Shown here piece after piece: positions 1-5,950 of a stretch of DNA of 10,358 nucleotides (its first letter is position 1; each line of letters begins with the position of its first letter). The notes beneath the pieces are model-generated. The model was not told where the DNA came from. It made no database searches and worked only from the letters and a program-made list of their open reading frames with translations. The translations under genes and the position numbers were made by a program. The stretch is from Ignavibacteria bacterium (GTDB lineage: Bacteria > Bacteroidota > Ignavibacteria > Kapaibacteriales > UBA4661), in the NCBI GenBank assembly GCA_013298375.1, contig JAAFHM010000144.1, positions 1-10,358 on the forward strand. The letters are read 5' to 3'.

Positions 1-1371
1 CTGGTCGTGATTCCGACGACAGACATTGGACGATCGGTCGTAGGGCGTACTCGTGCAGGTAACGTGGAAATTACGAGTGTGAGCGACGTTTCGGTGCGTA
101 TTGCCCACGCGCGATTGGAAGGCGCGGATATTGCTTCTTTCCGCATAGATACGAGTGCTACGTCTGTGCGCGATGTGACGATTCCTGCCTTTGGAACGTA
201 TTCGGTGCGTATCAATTTCAGCCCGCTATCGCTTGGCGCAAAACAAGTGCGGCTCGTACTGACGCTCAGTAATGGCGGTACCAGTACGACGGAGCGCAGT
301 GGTATTGTGCGCGGAACACCGACGTTTGTGGATGCTAATGATCTCAATTTTGGGGACGTTCTTGCGGGCTTTAGTAAAGTAACCAATCTTGCTATTGAGA
401 ATTTGGGGCGCGATACGATTCGGATTCGAGAAGCAATCAAAATAACCAAATCCCTGCGCGATACGGCAATTTCTACGGTCTTTCAACTAGACCCGACTGC
501 GCCGCAAGCGCCCTACACGATTTTGCCTAATGCAACACTCTCGCTGCCAATACAGGCATTATCCAGCATCTTGGGGGAAACATCGGCAACGGCGCGAATC
601 GTGACAGCACAAGACACGTTGCGCATTGATCTGAAAGCCTCGGTACGGAATCAAACCCCACAAGATGTGCTTTTGCAACTTGGGCTTGAGCCAAGCACAA
701 CAGCGGCAGTGCCGGGGTCGAGAATAAAAGTATTTTTGCGCTTATACAAAACTGCAACCACCGGAAGCGTCAGCGACATTAACAATGTGGGTAATCCTCT
801 CTTTACGTTTGATGTTCGCATGAATCGCAATGTTCTCGTTCCTGCCGGCGATGAATCGAAACTTGTAGCATTGTCGCCGAATGTTTATCGTGTTCCGCAG
901 ACTCGTCTTGAGTTTTCCGACCCGACAAAACTTCTTTCCTTTGACTGTGTTGTTGTTGCTGGCGACACAACTCGAACCGCTCTTGAGCTTCTTGCTCCCA
1001 CGTGGGCTTCGTCACGAATTTTCTTGCTTCCGTCGTTCAGTAGTTCTTTGACGGCGCTTGTCTCTCGTGCGGGTGGGCTACGATTGATTACGCCAACGGT
1101 AGCTCCCACACCAGCAATTACAGCCGTCAAACCAAATCCGGCAAATGTAGAAACTGTCATTGCTTATACACTGTTCCAGACAGAATTGCTTGAAATAACG
1201 CTCTTCGACGCACGAGGGGCAAAGATTCGCACTGTTCTTTCTGGGGGCGAACAAAATGCGGGGGACTACAATTTGACGCTCAAAACGAGTGATTTAGCCA
1301 GTGGACAATACCGCATAGTTATCACTACGCCGTCAGGGACAGCGCAGGAGTCCATTAATATCGTTCGCTAG
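1..1371 (+). CDS. Secreted T9SS cargo protein with choice-of-anchor D repeats (C-terminal part, 5'-truncated)
   Basis: The frame is already open at base 1 (codons Leu-Val precede the first in-window GTG at 7), so this is the C-terminal part of a longer protein. Residues below count from codon 7. Residues ~20-215 are beta-rich and hold at least two choice-of-anchor D / ASH-like Ig repeats; the second has the typical pattern LNFGDVLAGFSKVTNLAIEN followed by LGRDTIRI (~113-140). Residues ~218-350 (PGSRIKVFLRLYK, then LFTFDVRMN) resemble a cohesin-like beta-sandwich. Residues ~372-454 are a Por-secretion (T9SS type A) sorting domain: VKPNPAN, then a Y-T-L strand, ITLFDARGAKI, a Gly-rich turn, LASGQYRIVI, and a final short strand at the stop. 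Known of the family: such tails route proteins through the outer membrane and are cleaved on export. The specific function is not visible. It converges with the methyltransferase gene, leaving 49 bp between stop codons. Confidence 0.85.
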   Translation: MVVIPTTDIGRSVVGRTRAGNVEITSVSDVSVRIAHARLEGADIASFRIDTSATSVRDVTIPAFGTYSVRINFSPLSLGAKQVRLVLTLSNGGTSTTERSGIVRGTPTFVDANDLNFGDVLAGFSKVTNLAIENLGRDTIRIREAIKITKSLRDTAISTVFQLDPTAPQAPYTILPNATLSLPIQALSSILGETSATARIVTAQDTLRIDLKASVRNQTPQDVLLQLGLEPSTTAAVPGSRIKVFLRLYKTATTGSVSDINNVGNPLFTFDVRMNRNVLVPAGDESKLVALSPNVYRVPQTRLEFSDPTKLLSFDCVVVAGDTTRTALELLAPTWASSRIFLLPSFSSSLTALVSRAGGLRLITPTVAPTPAITAVKPNPANVETVIAYTLFQTELLEITLFDARGAKIRTVLSGGEQNAGDYNLTLKTSDLASGQYRIVITTPSGTAQESINIVR

Positions 1372-1420
1372 GGAATAGCAGGGATTGAGTGAGGCAACCT
1401 TACTTTCAGCAAAGAATATC
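1372..1420. other. Short convergent intergenic gap
   Basis: These 49 bp separate the stop codons of the T9SS cargo gene (+) and the methyltransferase gene (-). I see no GC-rich hairpin followed by a T-run in it, so termination in this gap is not explained by a classical intrinsic terminator. Confidence 0.5.
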
Positions 1421-2029
1421 CTATATTTTTTGGACAACAACAAGTTCCGGCGAAGTACGTTGCCGATTAAGCAAATGATGGTGCAGAACGCCATATTCTT
1501 CGTGTGGCAAGGCTTTTGCCCATACAAGCACCGCATTTGTTTCTTCCTCTCCGCCCGGATGACCGGGATAACACGCAATGCTCAGTATTCCCCCATGCCT
1601 CAGCAATACTAGGCTTTGCGACAAGGCTGCAAGCGTTGTTTGGCGCGTTGTGACGAGCGCTTTATCGCCACTTGGAAGATAGCCAAGATTAAACATGATT
1701 GCGCTCACACTCGCTTCGGTGCTGTGGGTAAGATGCGACAGCATCGTTTCGTGACCTGCCTGAAAGAGCGTTATGCGCTTTGCCAGACCGCGCTTTGCCA
1801 GTTGTGCGTGTGCCACTGTCATATCCTGAATATCGAAGCCAAAGACCATGCCGTTTTCCCCGACACATTCCGCAAGGAAAAGCGTGTCATAGCCATTCCC
1901 AACTGTTGCATCAATGGCAAAAAGCGGGCTGCCGGATGACGGTTCCGCAAAACACGTGCGGACAAGCAAATGCGCGAGTTGTGTGATTTTAAGCATCGGG
2001 AAAATTATTTCATACTTCATCATTTTCAC
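1421..2029 (-). CDS. mnmM: SAM-dependent tRNA methyltransferase, YtqB/MnmM family
   Basis: A 202-residue class I (Rossmann) methyltransferase of the family long called 'putative rRNA methylase' (YtqB). The Bacillus subtilis member was later shown to be MnmM, which methylates 5-aminomethyl-2-thiouridine at tRNA position 34 to mnm5s2U. Visible motifs: SAM-binding motif I DATVGNGYDTLFLA (~40-53), acidic motif II FGFDIQ (~63-68), the family signature FNLGYLPSGDK (~113-123), the TT.AAL helix (~131-135) and YPGHPGGEEE (~154-163). The length suits the family. The chosen start is a GTG with GAGGA (2043-2039) nine bases upstream. An internal ATG at residue 12 (1996) gives an N-terminus closer to usual family length but has no ribosome site. 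The gene lies 19 bp downstream of the OmpA gene on the same strand, so it is probably cotranscribed. The family call is firm; the exact tRNA substrate here is inferred. Confidence 0.88.
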   Translation of the reverse strand: MKMMKYEIIFPMLKITQLAHLLVRTCFAEPSSGSPLFAIDATVGNGYDTLFLAECVGENGMVFGFDIQDMTVAHAQLAKRGLAKRITLFQAGHETMLSHLTHSTEASVSAIMFNLGYLPSGDKALVTTRQTTLAALSQSLVLLRHGGILSIACYPGHPGGEEETNAVLVWAKALPHEEYGVLHHHLLNRQRTSPELVVVQKI

Positions 2030-2038
2030 TGCATATTT

Positions 2039-2043
2039 TCCTC
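2039..2043 (-). promoter_or_regulatory. Shine-Dalgarno for the methyltransferase gene
   Basis: GAGGA on the minus strand, nine bases before the GTG at 2029. It supports GTG over the internal ATGs at 2023, 2020 and 1996. A closer ATG at 2034 reads into a stop after two codons. Confidence 0.5.
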
Positions 2044-2048
2044 AATCT

Positions 2049-4094
2049 CTAGCCTCCACGCGGGGTTTGGACGGTAATGCTCACGGTGCGACAGTAATAG
2101 CGCCCTTCGGGAAGGTCATTATCGAAAGGTAGGCTGGATGCGCCTGTGCCGCGCACTTCTTGGAAGTTAATGGCAGGATTGACGCGCCGCATAAAATCTT
2201 GTACGCCCTTGGCGCGGGATTCGGACAATTCTTTGTTGTATTTTGCCTCGCCCAGTCGGTCGGTCGAACCTGTGACGGACACTTGAGAATTTGGCTTAAT
2301 CGCATCCAGTACGAAACGCCGCATCATAACACGGTTTGCCTCGACCATATCATCACGGTCAAAGTCGAAGACAATCAAATTCAGGCGGCTTACTTCATAC
2401 TGATTTTTTATCGTGGAAACGTCAACACGAATGTGCGCCGTCAGCGTCGTACCGCTTTTTTCCTTGATTTCCAACGAACAATCCGCCGAATCCAAGTTGC
2501 CAAGCGATTGCGAGAGTTTGGCAGTGAACTTGCGGCGCAAGGCAAACGGCAATCGTGCCGGAGGCGCAGAAACGCCAGAGGTGACGGCAAACGTTTCGTC
2601 GAGCGCTTGCATACTGCCCTTATAGCTTTGTGCTTCATCCGCATTTTGCAATTTCACCGCCATATAATGCTCCTGGCGGACGGGCGTAAATTCGAGAAAA
2701 CGATATTGTACTACCGGACGGAGCAGTTCAGGGTCGGTGGAACTCAGTTCTACACGGCGATTTTCCTCGTTGCCTTCAGCGTAACGGTCGCTGGAAGCAA
2801 GTTTCGGTGTGTCTTCTGTGGCAAGTTTAAGACGATTTTGCGCAATTCCCCAAAATCCCATCAAAAAGCCGGCAACGGCGCGAGCGCGTTGCAAGGCGAG
2901 AATTTGGCGACTGTCGAGATTTGACCACTCTTTGCCATCGGTTGTGCCGGTAATCGTCAGCGTTGATTTCGGATTTTCCCGCATCCGCTTCCCAATGATA
3001 TGTAGCACGTGGTAATAAATCTGCAAGGTTTCTTTCGGCAGAGCATTTTCATCAAACCGCGCCGTTGTGCCGATGCGAGGATTATAGCGGTTGCGGACAA
3101 CGGTACTGGCGCTATCGAAGAAAATATACGGCAGCAAGGGAAAGGTTTGCGTGACAATCGTCTCCTGAATTTCCAACGGCGCTCCCGAAAATGACGAGAT
3201 TTCAAGAGCCTTTGCCATCACTCGTGGGGCGGGAGTCGTGTCTATCGGCGTTGGTTTCACTGGTGTTGCCGGGCGCTCCGGTAAAAATCGCCAACGCAGC
3301 GTCAATGCGCCTTGCAGAGTATTCGTGCGCCAGTCAATATCCCGCCGCACCGTCGTCAAGCCGTAGCGGTACGCGGCTTCTGCACCAAGCAACAGGCGTT
3401 CTCCGAGAGGTAATTCCACGCCGAGTGCGCCGCTTATGCCAAAATTAGGTTGCGAAAGAAGTGCTGCCGTGCGAGTATTGGTTTGATTTGCACTGTTTGT
3501 TGCGGGATAGAGGGCGTTTGGTGTAAGCAAGGTTTCCACTTCCTCGACGGGCAGTTGCGAATGCAGCGCAAACGACGCATCGGCACTGAGTCGGAGATAG
3601 AGCGGTAAGGAGCGAATCGGCTGAATCCGTGCGCCGAGGTCGCCGACGATAAAATCCGATGGGGCGCTATATTCAAAGCGCCGTGCGAGAGTGAAATAAC
3701 CGTCCACCCCATTAAACCGCTCAAATTTACTGACGGTTTGCGAGAGTGCAAGCGGCTTGCGGGCGAACAGCACTCGTGCGCCAATTTCAATCGTTTCGGG
3801 CAAAAAAGTATAGTCGCCGGAGATTCCGCCCCACCAGCCAAGCGCCTCGCCGCGCTCGTAGGAGCAGCAATTCTCGTTTGGTGGCACAATCAGCAGCGCC
3901 GACGAGTGATACAGCCGCGACAGCCCGCCAAGCACACCAATACGCCATTCGTTTTGGGAAAAACTTTCGGTTGCTGGAGGCGAATCTTGAGCATAAAGCG
4001 GCGGAAATACCGTAGAAAAAAGGAGTCCAATCATTGCCAAAAGACGAGAAAATACGGTTGTTCCGAGGGAAATAGTCATAGTGCAAAAAAGCAT
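2049..4094 (-). CDS. Outer-membrane protein with N-terminal beta-barrel region and two OmpA-like domains
   Basis: A 681-residue envelope protein. Residues 1-35 form a signal peptide: a hydrophobic core around LLAMIGLLFSTVF, with likely signal peptidase I cleavage after LYA. Residues ~48-270 alternate hydrophobic and polar strands with many Gly and aromatic residues, as in an outer-membrane beta-barrel, and end in LTLRWRF. A Pro-rich linker follows (~272-292). OmpA-like domain 1 (~320-450) has FFDSAS, ITGTTDG with Asp386, the helix LALQRARAV with Arg403, and NRRVEL. Residues ~455-570 are a beta-rich spacer. OmpA-like domain 2 (~572-678) has VFDFDRDD, VTGSTDRLG with Asp612, and LSESRAKGV with Arg627. 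The Asp/Arg spacing of 15 in domain 2 matches the diaminopimelate-binding pair of OmpA. Known role: non-covalent peptidoglycan anchoring. ATG 4094 is used, with ATG 4079 possible; neither has a clear Shine-Dalgarno. It leads the unit with the methyltransferase gene. Confidence 0.88.
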   Translation of the reverse strand: MLFCTMTISLGTTVFSRLLAMIGLLFSTVFPPLYAQDSPPATESFSQNEWRIGVLGGLSRLYHSSALLIVPPNENCCSYERGEALGWWGGISGDYTFLPETIEIGARVLFARKPLALSQTVSKFERFNGVDGYFTLARRFEYSAPSDFIVGDLGARIQPIRSLPLYLRLSADASFALHSQLPVEEVETLLTPNALYPATNSANQTNTRTAALLSQPNFGISGALGVELPLGERLLLGAEAAYRYGLTTVRRDIDWRTNTLQGALTLRWRFLPERPATPVKPTPIDTTPAPRVMAKALEISSFSGAPLEIQETIVTQTFPLLPYIFFDSASTVVRNRYNPRIGTTARFDENALPKETLQIYYHVLHIIGKRMRENPKSTLTITGTTDGKEWSNLDSRQILALQRARAVAGFLMGFWGIAQNRLKLATEDTPKLASSDRYAEGNEENRRVELSSTDPELLRPVVQYRFLEFTPVRQEHYMAVKLQNADEAQSYKGSMQALDETFAVTSGVSAPPARLPFALRRKFTAKLSQSLGNLDSADCSLEIKEKSGTTLTAHIRVDVSTIKNQYEVSRLNLIVFDFDRDDMVEANRVMMRRFVLDAIKPNSQVSVTGSTDRLGEAKYNKELSESRAKGVQDFMRRVNPAINFQEVRGTGASSLPFDNDLPEGRYYCRTVSITVQTPRGG

Positions 4095-4151
4095 TGGGTG
4101 AAATCTGCGCCAAACCTCATTGCAAAATAGGACTTTTTACGGGGTTTTTCA
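4095..4151. other. Divergent intergenic region between OmpA and histidine kinase genes
   Basis: A 57-bp gap between two divergent genes, holding most of the minus-strand promoter described separately. No convincing plus-strand promoter for a kinase start at 4152 is visible here. If the kinase starts at 4263, the regulatory gap becomes 168 bp. Confidence 0.5.
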
Positions 4152-4152
4152 A
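4124..4152 (-). promoter_or_regulatory. Putative sigma70-like promoter of the OmpA-methyltransferase unit
   Basis: Read on the minus strand, TTGAAA (4152-4147) and TATTTT (4129-4124) are separated by exactly 17 bases. This matches -35 at 5/6 and -10 at 4/6 positions. Transcription would start near 4117, giving a leader of roughly 20 bases to the ATG at 4094. The -10 also partly resembles the Bacteroidota element TAnnTTTG (here TATTTTGC). The -35 touches the first in-frame ATG of the divergent kinase gene. Called by eye only. Confidence 0.4.
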
Positions 4153-5654
4153 TGCATATGAGAATATTTTCGGCAGATGGCTTGCCGCAACGATGTTTTC
4201 ACCTTGTTTGGGCGGTGCGAAATCGTTATTTTACCAATGAAGTTCCATCATTCCCTGCCCAAATGCAACAACATCTTGCACGATATTTTTTACCGCCATT
4301 GATTGCTGAGGAGCCAGGGTCGGAAATCTACTGGCGAGCGCTTCTCTGCGTCGTAGCGCTGGGATTGACGGCTGTGCTGACCTTCCCATCCATATTTCTT
4401 TATGCCTTTTTCCTGCACAGCCCTCTTATGGTGGGGATGACCATGGCAATTTTCGTTGCGGCAGCAATACAACTTGCCATTCTCCGTTTTATCGGCTCAG
4501 TACGCCTTTCAGCGTGGATATACGTGGTCTGGCAAAATGTGATGATGCTGGTGGTTTCTTTTGTGATGGGCGGTATCTCAAGCATCGCCACGATTGGTCT
4601 TTTTAGCCCCCCACTTATTGCGCTCATTCTGCTTGGAACGAAAGAAATGTGGCTCATGCTGTGGCTTGTCGTCTCAAGCCTTGTCGGACTAACGGTGATC
4701 TCATTGATGGGTATCAAAGCATCGCCGCCGTACTCCTCAGATGTTGCGCCGATTATTGACGGTTTTGTGAGCCTGACCGTCATCTTCAGCATTCTTGCAT
4801 CGTTTTATTACTTTGACCGTGTTCGCAAACGTGCCTATCAAGACTTACAAGCAGAGCGAGACTCCGTACAGGTGCGCGTCCATGAGGCAACGGATAATCT
4901 GGAAGCACAAAATACCGCTTTGCAACAAGCTCTGCGCGACATTGAACAGGCGAATGCCTTGAAAGATGAGTTTCTACGGAATATTTCGCATGAAATACGC
5001 ACTCCGCTCACCAGCATTCTCGGATTTTCTGAAATTCTTTCCGATAAACTTCGCTCCGACCCCAATAACCGACCTTTTTTAGAGCATATCACCCAAGCGG
5101 CAACGAATCTTTTGGGTATTTTTTCTAATATCCTGCACCTATCGCAAATAGAAGCGGGCAATATCGTAACGCAGCAAAGCCTTGTTGGGACGCGCTATAT
5201 CGTGAATCACATTCAGAACACTATCGCGCCCCAAGCACAAATCAAGGGACTGACGTTTTCGATTGAACAAGCTCCAGATATACCGGAAAATGTGATGATT
5301 GACGGCACTCACGCCCAGCAAATTATTATTTTTCTTGCCGAAAATGCGATAAAATTCACCGAACACGGCGATGTCCATTTGACGCTATCGCTTGAGCGTG
5401 GCGCAGAGCAGATGCTTGTGTGCGAAGTCTGCGACACGGGTATTGGGATTGCGCCGCAATACCTTGATTACATCTTCACGCCATTTTACCAACAGGACGG
5501 CAGTAAAAATCGTGCTGTGGGCGGCTTAGGACTTGGCTTGGCAATTGCCAAACGTCTTTTGGATGCTCTGGGCGGCAATATCGCCGTCACCTCTACCGTC
5601 GGTGCAGGAAGCGTTTTTACGGTAAAAATTCCCTGTACGCCCGCAAGTGCATAA
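4152..5654 (+). CDS. Membrane-bound sensor histidine kinase (orphan)
   Basis: A 500-residue two-component sensor kinase. About six hydrophobic helices lie at ~61-79, ~85-111, ~121-139, ~142-161, ~165-187 and ~203-221, with short loops, so sensing is probably within the membrane. A coiled coil (~224-270) leads into the HisKA dimerisation domain with H-box FLRNISHEIRTPL, phospho-acceptor His280. The HATPase domain (~385-495) has the N-box NAIKFT (Asn398, Mg-ATP binding), G1 box DTGIGI (428-433), F-box IFTPFYQQD (441-449) and G2 box GLGLGLAI (458-465). All catalytic boxes look intact, so an active kinase is expected. There is no receiver domain, and no response regulator lies next to it. The start is uncertain. 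ATG 4152 has only a weak GGGG seven bases upstream. ATG 4263 (residue 38) starts a segment, MQQHLARYFLPPL, that looks more like the N-terminus of related kinases. The signal sensed is unknown. Confidence 0.9.
   Translation: MHMRIFSADGLPQRCFHLVWAVRNRYFTNEVPSFPAQMQQHLARYFLPPLIAEEPGSEIYWRALLCVVALGLTAVLTFPSIFLYAFFLHSPLMVGMTMAIFVAAAIQLAILRFIGSVRLSAWIYVVWQNVMMLVVSFVMGGISSIATIGLFSPPLIALILLGTKEMWLMLWLVVSSLVGLTVISLMGIKASPPYSSDVAPIIDGFVSLTVIFSILASFYYFDRVRKRAYQDLQAERDSVQVRVHEATDNLEAQNTALQQALRDIEQANALKDEFLRNISHEIRTPLTSILGFSEILSDKLRSDPNNRPFLEHITQAATNLLGIFSNILHLSQIEAGNIVTQQSLVGTRYIVNHIQNTIAPQAQIKGLTFSIEQAPDIPENVMIDGTHAQQIIIFLAENAIKFTEHGDVHLTLSLERGAEQMLVCEVCDTGIGIAPQYLDYIFTPFYQQDGSKNRAVGGLGLGLAIAKRLLDALGGNIAVTSTVGAGSVFTVKIPCTPASA
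4204..4232 (+). promoter_or_regulatory. Possible promoter for the histidine kinase if it starts at 4263
   Basis: TTGTTT (4204-4209) and TATTTT (4227-4232) are spaced 17 bases apart, about 30 bases before the ATG at 4263. The -35 match is weak (3/6), so this may be chance. It matters only because it would fit the downstream start. Confidence 0.2.
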
Positions 5655-5785
5655 CGGACCATCAAGAGGATTCCACGATAAATCTACGTCGATAGCGTCG
5701 TACAACGTTCAAAGAGCTTCCTAAAAAAAATGTCGATGATACTGACTGGCGTTTACACAAAACAATTTACACACTCAAAAGCAGA

Positions 5786-5867
5786 CCCCGCCCCCCGTCC
5801 GATATGGTTTTTTGTTTTTTGCCTGTGCATCTGCCCCAAACTGGCTAGAAAACTGCCTTGGGCGGGG
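5786..5867. repeat. GC-rich inverted repeat flanking a T-tract
   Basis: CCCCGCCC (5786-5793) is perfectly complementary to GGGCGGGG (5860-5867), eight pairs across a 66-base interval. The interval holds GGTTTTTTGTTTTTTGCC (5806-5823). In either transcript this could close a large stem-loop, possibly as part of termination of the two convergent genes. The long loop and the low complexity of the arms make a chance match quite possible. Confidence 0.25.
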
Positions 5868-5898
5868 AGGATACCACTCCTTTTTCCGTGCCTAAATA

Positions 5899-5919
5899 CC
5901 ATAAAATCTCGTTTTATGG
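5899..5919. terminator. Possible bidirectional hairpin between convergent genes
   Basis: CCATAAAA (5899-5906), loop TCTCG, TTTTATGG (5912-5919): a perfect eight-pair stem. It is followed at once by the small overlapping hairpin GAGG-TCT-CCTC (5919-5929). It lies about 30 bases past the macroglobulin stop codon. It is AT-rich and lacks a following T-run on either strand, so it is not a classical rho-independent terminator. The position between convergent genes is what suggests a role in 3'-end formation. Confidence 0.3.
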
Positions 5920-5950
5920 AGGTCTCCTCAATAGTGATCGAAGGACAAAT

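Larger units (their letters stand above)
5655..5950. other. Convergent intergenic region with no supported gene
   Basis: This 296-bp stretch lies between the stop of the histidine kinase (+) and the stop of the macroglobulin gene (-). It holds an A8 run (5723-5730), a C-rich tract (5786-5796), a double T-tract (5808-5820), a G-rich tract (5860-5870) and an AT hairpin (5899-5919). A short open frame starting at 5730 runs into the antisense of the macroglobulin C-terminus and has no recognisable product or ribosome site. I read the region as terminator or spacer DNA. Confidence 0.5.

Noticed and set aside
1411..1431. AAAGAATAT-CCT-ATATTTTTT hairpin at the end of the methyltransferase gene
   Set aside because: Nine pairs including a G-U, but almost purely A/T. 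The T-run is part of the stem itself, and it lies across the coding end of the opposite gene, so it does not read as a terminator.
2160..2924. 254-codon open frame on the plus strand
   Set aside because: It lies wholly antisense to the OmpA gene, whose signal peptide and domains are clear. Its translation shows no motif and it has no ribosome site.
5786..5800. Possible G-quadruplex on the minus strand of the C-rich tract
   Set aside because: Only two long G-runs plus a GG are present close together, short of four separated runs of three.
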